From Arthrobacter mangrovi (GTDB lineage Bacteria; Actinomycetota; Actinomycetes; Actinomycetales; Micrococcaceae): a DNA stretch of 64,000 bases. Shown here in pieces: positions 51,944-59,862 of this stretch. The stretch spans positions 186,001 to 250,000 of the forward strand of contig NZ_BRVS01000008.1 in the NCBI RefSeq assembly GCF_026011795.1. The letters are read 5' to 3'. The position numbers were made by a program, and so were the translations under genes. The notes under the pieces were generated by a model. That model had not been told where the DNA came from and did no database searches. It saw nothing but the letters and a program-made list of their open reading frames with translations. How positions within the stretch are numbered: the stretch's first letter is position 1; every line of letters begins with the position of its first letter.

Positions 51944-53031
51944 TACCGCCTCCTTTGGACAGCACGTTCCAGCACGCTTTCGAGGTCGGCCACCAGGGCC
52001 TCGGGCAGGGCGGATTCCGCCAGGGCCGCCCGGGCCCGGCTGGCATAGCACTCGGCAAGGTCCTCGACGTACTCCCGGGCGCCGCACTGCTCCAGCAGGC
52101 GGCGTGCCCGGGCCGCGTCCTGCCGCGTGGGCGTGCCGCCTAGCAGCTCCGCCAACTGCTCCCACTCCGGGCAGAGCCGCGCGTAGGCGATGAGCGGGGT
52201 GCACTTGCCCTCGGCCAGGTCGCCGGTAGTCGATTTTCCCGTCTCTGCCTCGTCTCCGAACATGCCCAGCAGGTCGTCCACTAGCTGGTAGGCGGTGCCG
52301 ATGCAGCGCCCCGCAGTTCCGACTGTCCTGAGCGCGTCCGCGGAGGCTCCCGCCATCAGCGCCCCGGCGCGCAGGGGGGCCTCGAAGGAATATACCGCGG
52401 TCTTCAGCCGCGACATCCTCAGGACCTCCTGCAGCGACGGCTGCTCGGGCGTGCCGGAGAACTCCACGTCCAGCAGTTCGCCGCCGGCCGAGGCGAAGAC
52501 CGCCGAGTCCAGCTCGTCCAGCAGAGTGAGCCGCAGGTCGGCGGCCAGCTCGGCACCGGCGATGAGCCGGTAGGCGCCGGTCAGGGCCAGGTCTCCGGCG
52601 ATGATGGCGGCGGACTGGCCGCGGTGCGCCGCTTCCTCGAGGCTCATCCCCTGCCCGGCGGCGCGGGCGCGGTAGACACCGGCCAGGTTCGGGACGCCCC
52701 GCCGCTTGAAGTCACGGTCGATCACGTCGTCGTGCAGGACCAGCGCGGTATGCAGCAGCTCGAAGGCGGCCGCCACCGGTGCCGCCGGCGCGGGATCCGG
52801 GCCGCCGAGTCCGGTGTATGCGGCCAGGACCAGGGCAGGCCTGACGCGTTTGCCGCCCCGTGCGGCCGAGCGCAGGGCCCGCCACAAGCCGGCATAGCCT
52901 GCGCCCAGGCGGTCGGCGCGGTCCATGCCATCGCTGAAGAACCGCTCAAGCGTCCCGTCCACGAGCCGCAGCCCATCAAACTCGGTTCCTCCGGACGCCG
53001 GAGGGTACTGTCGGGCGATGGGAATCGTCAT
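51943..53031 (-). CDS. crtE: Geranylgeranyl diphosphate synthase CrtE
   Basis: CrtE makes GGPP from IPP and allylic diphosphates, feeding the whole carotenoid operon. The 362-residue protein is a trans-polyprenyl synthase with the first Asp-rich motif LHDDVIDRDFKRRG around 96-109 and the second TAYQLVDDLLGMFGDEAETGK later. KRVRPALVLAAY precedes the first. It is the first gene of crtE-B-I-Ye-Yf-Eb, and divergent from idi, with the operator palindrome 24 bp upstream of the start codon. Confidence 0.95.
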   Translation of the reverse strand: MTIPIARQYPPASGGTEFDGLRLVDGTLERFFSDGMDRADRLGAGYAGLWRALRSAARGGKRVRPALVLAAYTGLGGPDPAPAAPVAAAFELLHTALVLHDDVIDRDFKRRGVPNLAGVYRARAAGQGMSLEEAAHRGQSAAIIAGDLALTGAYRLIAGAELAADLRLTLLDELDSAVFASAGGELLDVEFSGTPEQPSLQEVLRMSRLKTAVYSFEAPLRAGALMAGASADALRTVGTAGRCIGTAYQLVDDLLGMFGDEAETGKSTTGDLAEGKCTPLIAYARLCPEWEQLAELLGGTPTRQDAARARRLLEQCGAREYVEDLAECYASRARAALAESALPEALVADLESVLERAVQRRR

Positions 53032-53054
53032 GATTCATAGTAAACATGATTATT

Positions 53055-53072
53055 TCTCGATAATCGAGAGAT
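53055..53072. promoter_or_regulatory. Palindromic operator, copy 2 (crtE / idi promoter)
   Basis: TCTCGATAATCGAGAGAT, identical over 18 bases to 43895-43912. It sits between divergent crtE and idi. Its right edge abuts the idi Shine-Dalgarno region, so a bound repressor could block both transcription starts. Confidence 0.8.
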
Positions 53073-53088
53073 GGGGGAGGATGGCGTT

Positions 53089-53649
53089 GTGCGGAAGGAC
53101 GGCGGCGTGGCAGGCATAGAAGAAGTGGTACTGGTCGACGAGGCCGGCCGACCCATTGGAACGGCCAACAAGGCGACCGTGCATGGACCGGCCACTCCCC
53201 TGCATTTGGCCTTCTCCTGCCACCTCTTCAACGAGCGCGGCGAGTACCTCGTGACCCGGCGCGCGCTGTCCAAGAAGACCTGGCCGGGCGTATGGACCAA
53301 CTCCTTCTGCGGCCATCCCGGACCCGGCGAGGACACCGCCGATGCCGTGCTGCGGCGCGCGCCGCAGGAGCTGGGCGTCGAGGTGTCGGAACTGCGCCTG
53401 GCGCTACCGGATTTCCGCTACCGCGCCACCGACGCCGCCGGGACCGTTGAGAACGAGATCTGCCCGGTCTACGTGGCCCGCCTGTACGGCGACCCGGCCC
53501 CGGACGCGACGGAAGTCGCCGAATGGAAGTGGGCACCGCCGTCGTTAGCGCTGAAGGCGGTCACCGCCACGCCGTGGGCCTTCAGCCCCTGGCTGGCGCT
53601 TCAGCTGCCGTTGCTGGCCGAGGCTTCGCCCTCGCTGTTCTCCGGCTGA
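53089..53649 (+). CDS. idi: Type I isopentenyl-diphosphate delta-isomerase Idi
   Basis: Idi interconverts IPP and DMAPP to supply CrtE. The 186-residue Nudix-like protein has LHLAFSCHLFNERGEYLVTRRA, the catalytic Cys in WTNSFCGHPGPGED, and the catalytic Glu in TVENEICPVYVARL; also EVAEWKWAPP. I take GTG at 53089 because GGGGGAGG lies 8 nt before it; an ATG at 53071 lies within the operator. The 3' end overlaps the convergent MarR gene by 49 bp. Confidence 0.92.
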   Translation: MRKDGGVAGIEEVVLVDEAGRPIGTANKATVHGPATPLHLAFSCHLFNERGEYLVTRRALSKKTWPGVWTNSFCGHPGPGEDTADAVLRRAPQELGVEVSELRLALPDFRYRATDAAGTVENEICPVYVARLYGDPAPDATEVAEWKWAPPSLALKAVTATPWAFSPWLALQLPLLAEASPSLFSG

Positions 53650-54209
53650 CCCAAGGCGCGTTCCCGCGCCGCCGTCATCGCGTCGCGAAGCTCCTCCATG
53701 AACCCGGAGAGCATCTCGATCTCCTCGGGTGTGTGCCGGGTAACCACCTTCAGGAGCTCCTCGACCATCGGCGTGAAAATCTCCGAACCGCGCAGCCGCG
53801 CGCTGTCCGTCACGTCGAGGTGGACCCGCCGCCGGTCCTCCCCGCTGCGGGTGCGGACCATATGGCCCACCTTGCTCAGCCGGTCCACCAGGGCGGTGGT
53901 GGCGGCCGAGCTCAGCGACAGCTTTTCCCCCAGCACGCCGGGGGTGATCGGCTGGCCGGCGCGCCGCGCGTTGATCACCGCCGTGAGCGCGTTCAGGTCC
54001 GTACGGTGCATCCCGTACTTGTGGCCCAGCGCCTCGATGTAGCGGTCCGTCTCCGTGGTGAAACTCTGCAGCAGCAGCATCAGTTCGCGGCCGCGGTAGT
54101 CCGCGCCGGGACGGATCTCGCCGGCTTTGAACTCGACCTGCGGCCCATCGTGCCGGCTGACGCCGGGGGCAGCCGCGGAGGTGCTGGATGAGCTTGGCAT
54201 AGTGACCAT
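53601..54209 (-). CDS. MarR-family regulator, candidate carotenoid/photolyase repressor
   Basis: A 202-residue winged-helix regulator of the MarR family. The core is RYIEALGHKYGMHRTDLNALTAVINA, ITPGVLGEKLSLSSAATTALVDRLSKVGHMVR and RSGEDRRRVHLDVTDSARLRGSEIF (the D-R-R wing). The 49-residue N-terminal extension and the C-terminus are low complexity. In Corynebacterium glutamicum a MarR protein, CrtR, represses the crt operon, so this gene, convergent with idi and 50 bp from its stop, is the obvious candidate for the operator at 43895 and 53055. Start ATG 54209 or 54200 cannot be decided. Confidence 0.85.
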   Translation of the reverse strand: MVTMPSSSSTSAAAPGVSRHDGPQVEFKAGEIRPGADYRGRELMLLLQSFTTETDRYIEALGHKYGMHRTDLNALTAVINARRAGQPITPGVLGEKLSLSSAATTALVDRLSKVGHMVRTRSGEDRRRVHLDVTDSARLRGSEIFTPMVEELLKVVTRHTPEEIEMLSGFMEELRDAMTAARERALGQPENSEGEASASNGS

Positions 54210-54253
54210 ATTAAGCCTCGGTCCACCTTCCTGCCCGCGGCCGCCCAAATGGC

Positions 54254-54742
54254 CTAGTCGACGGCGAAGAACTCCAGCCGGACCGAATCCGGAGTGCGGA
54301 CCCCGCTGCCGACGAACAGCCGCGAATTGACCCAAGCGAAGGCACTGTCCGTCGCGGCCGTGATCCGCGGCGCGCAGCGGAAGTAGATCAGCGAGGGGTC
54401 GACCGTACAGCCGCTGACCATCCGGGCCAGGTCCTCGGGACGCCCTGCCCGGAGCGCCTTGTTTTCGACGAAGAGCCGCGTACCGTCCCCTGCCTCGATG
54501 ACGTAGGTGGCGGTGAGGTAGGCCGTGTCCGCGGACGGGTACAGCTGGAAGTCCGCGCCGGCGTCCAGCACCCGGCCCGACCAGCCGTTTCCGGCGACGC
54601 TTCCCCCGCGGATCGGAACCACGCGGCGCCGGCCGTCAATGGTTTCGCCCAGGTCCAGCACCTCACCGACCTCGACGGTCACGGACGCGAAGTGGGTCAG
54701 GGCCGGCCGGGGCACGGCGCCGGACATCCGGCTTCCCGTCAT
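54254..54742 (-). CDS. DUF3237 domain protein
   Basis: A 162-residue protein of the DUF3237 (UPF0311-like) beta-barrel family. It shows the family pattern: LTHFASVTVEVGEVLDLGETIDGRRRVVPIRGGSV, GRVLDAGADFQLYPSADTAYLTATYVIEAGDGTRLFVENKALRAG, and YFRCAPRITAATDSAFAWVNSRLFVGSGVR at the end. Function of this family is not established. It lies between the MarR gene and a GntR regulator, both on the same strand. Start at 54742 or an internal ATG at 54727 are possible. Confidence 0.85.
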   Translation of the reverse strand: MTGSRMSGAVPRPALTHFASVTVEVGEVLDLGETIDGRRRVVPIRGGSVAGNGWSGRVLDAGADFQLYPSADTAYLTATYVIEAGDGTRLFVENKALRAGRPEDLARMVSGCTVDPSLIYFRCAPRITAATDSAFAWVNSRLFVGSGVRTPDSVRLEFFAVD

Positions 54743-54758
54743 GGCCCGCCTCCCGTCA

Positions 54759-54800
54759 TTGCTGTTGCTGCTGTTGCTGCCGGCGCTGCTGCCGGACGTG
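54759..54800. repeat. GCTGTT trinucleotide-rich tract
   Basis: A tract of GCT/GTT triplets (TTGCTGTTGCTGCTGTTGCTGC, continuing into CGGCGCTGCTGCCG) lies in the 80-bp gap between the GntR and DUF3237 genes. It may be a slippage-prone microsatellite; no gene is affected. Confidence 0.45.
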
Positions 54801-54822
54801 CCCGATGCGCCGCCGCCGACAG

Positions 54823-55524
54823 CTACTTGAGCAGGGCGACATCCGAAACCAGTTCGATGTGGGACTGCATGGCCCGGGCGGCCACGTCCGCCTCGCCGGC
54901 CCGGATGGCCTCGGCGATCCGCCGGTGCGACGCCAGGGACTGCTCCGGCCGGCCCGGCTGCCCGAGCGACTCCAGCCGGGTCTCGAGCACCATCTCGGCG
55001 ATGAACGTCATCATCTGGGCCAGCACCGGCGAATGGGCCGCCTGCGTCACCGCCCGGTGGAACAGCTCATCGCCGTGCGCGCCCCGGTCCCCCGCGGCAA
55101 TTTCCCGTTCCATGGCCTCCAGGGCGGCGCCGATCGCGTCAAGGTCCTCGGGCGTCCGGCGGGACGCGGCCAGTTCGGCCAGCTTGACCTCCAGGGCGCT
55201 GCGGGCCTCCACGATCTCCGGCAGGCGGTTCCGGTGCTCCTGCAGCTCCTTGACGAGCTTGGCCACGCTGGGCCGGTAGACCAGCACGGCCCCCGTCCCG
55301 TGCTGGACATCGATCACGCCGAGCACTTCAAGGGCCACCAGCGCCTGCGCCAGCGTCGCGCGGGAAACGCCGAGGCTGTCCGCGAGCTCCCGCTCCGGCG
55401 GCAAATGGTCCCCGGGACCGAGCTGGGCGTCCTCGACGTACTCCAGGATCTGCTTCATGAGCTGCTCATAGAGCCGTTGGCGCGATACCCGCGCCAACGG
55501 CCGTGCCGTCTTCTTCTCCGCCAC
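54823..55524 (-). CDS. GntR/FadR-type (FCD) transcriptional regulator
   Basis: A 233-residue GntR-family regulator. N-terminal winged helix: QLMKQILEYVEDAQLGPGDHLPPERELADSLGVSRATLAQALVALEVLGVIDVQHG. C-terminal FCD effector domain: LPEIVEARSALEVKLAELAASRRTPEDL, then GDELFHRAVTQAAHSPVLAQMM with the metal-binding His, and SLASHRRIAEAIRAGEADVAARAMQSHIE with the second. FCD domains sense organic acids through a bound metal. It is divergent from the dicarboxylate operon. GTG start with AAAGGAACTGC upstream. Confidence 0.92.
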   Translation of the reverse strand: MAEKKTARPLARVSRQRLYEQLMKQILEYVEDAQLGPGDHLPPERELADSLGVSRATLAQALVALEVLGVIDVQHGTGAVLVYRPSVAKLVKELQEHRNRLPEIVEARSALEVKLAELAASRRTPEDLDAIGAALEAMEREIAAGDRGAHGDELFHRAVTQAAHSPVLAQMMTFIAEMVLETRLESLGQPGRPEQSLASHRRIAEAIRAGEADVAARAMQSHIELVSDVALLK

Positions 55525-55575
55525 GCTGCAGTTCCTTTCGGATCGAAGGCCTTTTGAGAACTTTACCCGGCTACC

Positions 55576-55622
55576 TTGACAAGGACAGCCACTCTCCTAG
55601 AGGCTAGGCCACTGAGACAGTG
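55576..55622 (+). promoter_or_regulatory. Promoter with two dyads ahead of dicarboxylate operon
   Basis: TTGACA at 55576 and TAGAGG at 55598 are separated by 16 bp. Two short dyads follow: CCTAG-AGG-CTAGG at 55596-55608, overlapping the -10, and CACTG-AGA-CAGTG at 55610-55622. They are good candidate sites for the GntR repressor encoded next door. Confidence 0.45.
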
Positions 55623-55660
55623 ATTCACTTCACAACTATCCTAATCCACGGAGGAGTGCG

Positions 55661-57025
55661 ATGTCCGCGCCAATTCTCTCCATCATCGTCCTCGCGGCGA
55701 TGTTCCTGTTGGCTACGGTGCTGCCCATCAACATGGGTGCCCTGGCCTTCGTCGGGGCCTTCCTGCTGGGAGCGGTCTTCCTGGGCATGGACCCGGATGC
55801 CATCCTGGACAACTTCCCCGGCGGCCTGTTCCTGACCCTGGTCGGCGTGACCTACCTGTTCGCGATCGCGCAGAACAATGGCACGATCGACCTGCTGATC
55901 CGCAAGGCCGTCAAGCTGGTCGACAACCGCGTGGCCCTGATTCCGTGGGTCATGTTCATCATTACCGCCGCCATTACCGCGGTCGGCGCGCTCGGCCCCG
56001 CCGCCGTGGCCATCATGGCCCCGATCGCGCTCAGCTTCGCGGCGAAGTACAAGATCAACCCGCTGATGATGGGCATGCTCGTGGTCCACGGCGCCCAGGC
56101 CGGCAGCTTCTCCCCCATCGCAGTCTACGGCGTGATCGTCAACGACCTGGTCAGCGGCGCGGGCTTCCCGGGCAGCCCGATGGCGCTGTTCCTGACCAGC
56201 CTCATCTTCAACCTCGCCATCGCCGTCGTCCTCTTCTTTGTCCTTGGCGGGCGCAAGCTGTCCTCCTCCCGGGTGGGGCAGTTCGTCGAGCAGGTCGCCG
56301 AGGCCCGCATGGCGGTCAGCGTGGGTGCGCACGCCGCCGACGTGAGCTACAAGGGCTCCGGCTCCGGCACCTACGGCCCGCGCGACCCGGCCGGCGAGGG
56401 CGTGCCGGCCATGAACACTCCGGCCGAGAAGTTTCCGCAGATCATGACCATCCTCGGGCTGGTCGCCCTGGCCGTCGTGGCGCTCGGCTTCAAGGTCGAC
56501 GTCGGGTTCGTCTCCATCACGATCGCCGTCATCCTCGCGCTGGTCTCGCCCAAGGCGCAGAAGGGCGCGGTCAATAAGATCAGCTGGTCCACGGTGCTGC
56601 TGATCTGCGGCATGCTGACCTTCGTCGGCGTCCTGCAGGAGGCAGGCACCATCGAGTACGTGTCCGACGGCGTGGCGAATCTGGGTGCCCCGCTGCTGGC
56701 AGCGCTGCTGATCTGCTACATCGGCGCCGTGGTGTCGGCTTTCGCGTCCTCCACCGCCATCCTGGCCGCCCTCATTCCGCTGGCCATCCCGTTCCTGGAT
56801 TCGGGCGCCATCAGCGCCGTCGGCGTGGTGTGCGCCCTGGCGATCGCTTCCACGATCGTCGACGTCTCGCCGTTCTCCACCAACGGTGCCCTCGTGCTGG
56901 CCAATGCGCCCGAGGGCACCGACAAGGACCGGTTCTACAAGCAGATCCTGGCCTACGGCGGCGTCGTCGTGGTCGCCGGACCGCTGCTCGCGTGGGCCAC
57001 GCTCGTCCTTCCCGGCCTGCTGTAG
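55661..57025 (+). CDS. MatC/SLC13-type dicarboxylate carrier
   Basis: A 454-residue membrane protein with about ten to twelve helices. The N-terminal half matches the MatC_N (dicarboxylate carrier) family: NNGTIDLLIRKAVKLVDNRVALIPWVMFI, ITAVGALGPAAVAIMAPIALSFAAKYKINPL, MLVVHGAQAGSFSPIAVYGVIVND. The C-terminal half repeats the ion-transporter plan (SWSTVLLICGMLTFVGVLQEAG, FASSTAILAALIPLAIPFLDSG). MatC carries malonate in rhizobia; related carriers take up other dicarboxylates. CGGAGGAGTGCG precedes the ATG. Confidence 0.9.
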   Translation: MSAPILSIIVLAAMFLLATVLPINMGALAFVGAFLLGAVFLGMDPDAILDNFPGGLFLTLVGVTYLFAIAQNNGTIDLLIRKAVKLVDNRVALIPWVMFIITAAITAVGALGPAAVAIMAPIALSFAAKYKINPLMMGMLVVHGAQAGSFSPIAVYGVIVNDLVSGAGFPGSPMALFLTSLIFNLAIAVVLFFVLGGRKLSSSRVGQFVEQVAEARMAVSVGAHAADVSYKGSGSGTYGPRDPAGEGVPAMNTPAEKFPQIMTILGLVALAVVALGFKVDVGFVSITIAVILALVSPKAQKGAVNKISWSTVLLICGMLTFVGVLQEAGTIEYVSDGVANLGAPLLAALLICYIGAVVSAFASSTAILAALIPLAIPFLDSGAISAVGVVCALAIASTIVDVSPFSTNGALVLANAPEGTDKDRFYKQILAYGGVVVVAGPLLAWATLVLPGLL

Positions 57026-57067
57026 CCGCCCGCACGCTTCCCATTCATCGAACCAGAAGGAGCCGTT

Positions 57068-58306
57068 TTGAGCACTGAAACGATGCCAGAGACCGATTCC
57101 CCGGCCGTTCCGGCCGCTGCCGGACCGCTGACCGGTTACACCGTCATCGACCTGAGCCGCGCGCTGGCCGGCCCGCACGCCGGAATGATGATGGCCGACC
57201 TCGGCGCCCGCGTGATCAAGGTTGAAAATCCGGGCCACGGGGACGACACCCGCGGCTGGGGGCCGCCGTTCGTCGGCCCCGACGAGGACCCGATCGCCAC
57301 ATACTTCCTCTCCTGCAACCGGAACAAGGAATCCATCGCCCTGGACCTCAAGTCCGATGAGGGCAAACGGCTCCTGTCGGCACTCATCGAGCGCGCCGAC
57401 GTCGTGCTGGAAAATTTCCGCCCCGGGGTGCTGGACCGGCTGGGCTTCAGTACCGAACGCATGCACGAACTGAACCCGGGACTGGTGATCCTCTCCATCA
57501 CCGGCTTCGGCCATGACGGCCCGGAATCGCACCGCAGCGGCTACGACCAGATCCTCCAGGGCGAGGCCGGCCTGATGTCGCTGACGGGCTCCGGTCCCGA
57601 TGACCCGCAGCGCGTCGGCGTCCCGATCGCCGACCTGCTGTCCGGAATGTACGGGGCCTACGGCGCCCTGGCCGCGCTGTTGGAGCGCGAGCGCACGGGA
57701 CGCGGCCAGGTGGTCCGCACCTCGCTCCTGGCGGCGCTGGTCGGCGTGCATGCCTTCCAGGGCACCCGGCACACCGTCGCCGGCGAGATCCCGCGGGCCC
57801 AGGGCAACCAGCACCCGTCGATTGCCCCGTACGGCCTGTTCAAATGCGGCGACGGCCACGTGCAGATCAGCGTGGGCAGCGAGAAGCTCTGGACGGCCTT
57901 CGCGCAGGCCTTCGGCATCGACCCGATCCGGGAGGACTTCGCCACCAACGCCCGCCGCGTGGCGCACCGGCCGGAACTGATCGCGGAGATAGAAAAGGCG
58001 TTCAGTGCCTATGGCGCGGAAGAACTGCTGGCCAGGCTCAACGACGCCGGTGTCCCCGCCGGCAAGGTCCGCACCTTGGACGAGGTCTACGCCTGGGACC
58101 AGGTGAGGTCCCAGGGCCTGACGGTCGACGTCGAGCATCCCGTCCTCGGCAAGGTCACCTTGCCCGGGCCGCCCCTGCGGTTCTTCGCTCCCGACGCGAG
58201 TGAAACAACCAAGGCCGCGCATCAGGCACCGCCGCTGCTGGACGCCGACGGCGAGGCCATCCGCCGCTGGATTTCCGGAGCCGAGTCCGACGGCGAGGCC
58301 GCCTGA
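57068..58306 (+). CDS. CaiB/BaiF family (type III) CoA-transferase
   Basis: A 412-residue type III CoA-transferase. It shows YTVIDLSRALAGPHAGMMMADLGARVIKVENPGHGDDTRGWGPP with the conserved Arg and the LGA..IKVE block, SCNRNKESIALDLKSDEG, NFRPGVLDRLGFS, and the catalytic Asp, probably Asp189 in RVGVPIADLLSGMYG. These enzymes move CoA between carboxylic acids. Start is TTG at 57068, with AGAAGGAGCCG upstream. It lies between the MatC-like carrier and the carboxyltransferase gene in one operon, so it may activate the imported dicarboxylate. Confidence 0.93.
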   Translation: MSTETMPETDSPAVPAAAGPLTGYTVIDLSRALAGPHAGMMMADLGARVIKVENPGHGDDTRGWGPPFVGPDEDPIATYFLSCNRNKESIALDLKSDEGKRLLSALIERADVVLENFRPGVLDRLGFSTERMHELNPGLVILSITGFGHDGPESHRSGYDQILQGEAGLMSLTGSGPDDPQRVGVPIADLLSGMYGAYGALAALLERERTGRGQVVRTSLLAALVGVHAFQGTRHTVAGEIPRAQGNQHPSIAPYGLFKCGDGHVQISVGSEKLWTAFAQAFGIDPIREDFATNARRVAHRPELIAEIEKAFSAYGAEELLARLNDAGVPAGKVRTLDEVYAWDQVRSQGLTVDVEHPVLGKVTLPGPPLRFFAPDASETTKAAHQAPPLLDADGEAIRRWISGAESDGEAA

Positions 58307-58307
58307 T

Positions 58308-59807
58308 ATGCCCACCCTGGACAAGACCCGCCGCCTGGACGCAATGGAGCTCATCGGCACCGTCCTCGACGCGGGATCGTTCCGGTCGTGGGACGTGCCC
58401 GCCGCCGCCCGGGAGGTGGATGCCGAGTACCTCGACGACCTAGCCAAGGCCCGCGCCAAGTCAGGCACCGACGAGTCCGTCATCACCGGCGAAGGCCTGA
58501 TCCGCGGGCGCCGCGTCGCCGTCATTGCCTCCGAGTTCAATTTCCTCGCGGGCTCGATCGGCCAGGACGCGGCCGAACGCATCACGGCCGCGATCGAGCG
58601 GGCAACCGCGCAGGCCCTGCCCCTGCTGGCCGGGCCTGCCTCCGGCGGGACGCGCATGCAGGAAGGCACCCCGGCGTTCCTCGCGATGGTCAAGATCACC
58701 GCCGCCGTGCGCAGGCACCGCCAGGCCGGGCTGCCCTACCTCGTCTACCTGCGCCACCCCACCACCGGCGGCGTGATGGCATCGTGGGGCTCGCTGGGAC
58801 ACATGAGCGTCGCCGAACCGGGTGCCCTGCTCGGATTCCTCGGCCCGCGCGTCTACTCGGCCCTGCACGGAGAGCCCTTCCCGCAGGGCGTCCAGGTTGC
58901 CGAAAACCTCTTCGACAAGGGACTGGTCGACGCGGTCGTACCGCCGGAGGAGCTGGCGGGAATCCTCGACCGCGCCCTGCGCATCCTGATGCCGGAACCG
59001 GCCGAAGCCGTACCCGCCCCCGCCACGGTCGATGTCGGGCCTTCCCCCGTGGATGCCTGGACTTCGATACAGCTCTCCCGCAATCCCCGCCGGCCGGACC
59101 TGCGCTGGCTGCTCTCGGCGGGAGCGGACGACGCGCTGCCGCTGAACGGCACGGGCCAGGGCGAAAACGACCCCGGCCTGCTGCTCGCGCTGGCACGGTT
59201 CGGCAGCCAGTCCTGCGTGGTCCTCGGACACGACCGGCCCCGGCATCCCGGCGGACCTGCCATGGGCCCCGGGTCGCTGCGCGAAGCCAGGCGGGGCATG
59301 CGGCTGGCCGAGGAACTCAAGCTGCCGCTGCTGACCGTCATCGACACCCCGGGTGCCGACCTGTCGAAGGAGGCCGAGGAGGGCGGGCTGGCCAGCGAGA
59401 TCGCCCGCTCGCTGTTCGACCTGATCGGGCTGGAGTCCCCCAGCGTCTCGGTACTGCTGGGCCAGGGCGGCGGGGGCGGAGCGCTGGCCCTCCTCCCGGC
59501 GGACCGCACCATCGCGGCGCAGCATTCCTGGCTTTCCCCGCTGCCGCCCGAAGGGGCCAGCGCCATCCTGCACCGCAGCACCGAGTTCGCGCCTTCGATT
59601 GCCGCGGCCCAGGAGGTCAACGTTGCCGGCCTGCGGCGGGTCGGCCTGGTGGACCACATCGTGGACGAACACCCGGACGACAGGCCCCGGGACTTCTGCA
59701 GCCGGATGGCCACCGCCATCGAGTACGAATTGTCCCGCACGGCGGCCGCCCCCAGGGATGAGCGGCTCCAGCGCCGGTGGGAGAAGTTCCGCTACCTTGG
59801 CGGCTGA
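58308..59807 (+). CDS. Fused beta-alpha carboxyltransferase (AccD/AccA-like), no biotin domain
   Basis: A 499-residue crotonase-fold carboxyltransferase. The first half is AccD-like without the Zn finger (GEGLIRGRRVAVIASEFNFLAGSIGQDAAERITAAIERA, PASGGTRMQEGTPAFLAMVKITAAV, PTTGGVMASWGSLGHMSVAEPGALLGFLGPR); the second is AccA-like (GPGSLREARRGMRLAEELKLPLLTVIDTPGADLSKEAEEGG, VLLGQGGGGGALALLPADR, SWLSPLPPEGASAILHR). There is no biotin carboxylase or biotinyl-carrier gene nearby. It could use a carrier from elsewhere, or decarboxylate malonyl-CoA-like substrates as in MdcDE. It starts 2 nt after the CoA-transferase. Confidence 0.9.
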   Translation: MPTLDKTRRLDAMELIGTVLDAGSFRSWDVPAAAREVDAEYLDDLAKARAKSGTDESVITGEGLIRGRRVAVIASEFNFLAGSIGQDAAERITAAIERATAQALPLLAGPASGGTRMQEGTPAFLAMVKITAAVRRHRQAGLPYLVYLRHPTTGGVMASWGSLGHMSVAEPGALLGFLGPRVYSALHGEPFPQGVQVAENLFDKGLVDAVVPPEELAGILDRALRILMPEPAEAVPAPATVDVGPSPVDAWTSIQLSRNPRRPDLRWLLSAGADDALPLNGTGQGENDPGLLLALARFGSQSCVVLGHDRPRHPGGPAMGPGSLREARRGMRLAEELKLPLLTVIDTPGADLSKEAEEGGLASEIARSLFDLIGLESPSVSVLLGQGGGGGALALLPADRTIAAQHSWLSPLPPEGASAILHRSTEFAPSIAAAQEVNVAGLRRVGLVDHIVDEHPDDRPRDFCSRMATAIEYELSRTAAAPRDERLQRRWEKFRYLGG

Positions 59808-59862
59808 CCCCGGTCCGTCCCCGCGCCGCGGCGGATTCGGGCACGGACCCGCCGCGGCGCCG

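Noticed and set aside
55625-58699. 1024-residue antisense open frame opposite the carrier and CoA-transferase genes
   Set aside because: It is the antisense frame of GC-rich genes with clear families on the plus strand; its composition is Gly/Asp/Arg/His rich with no domains.
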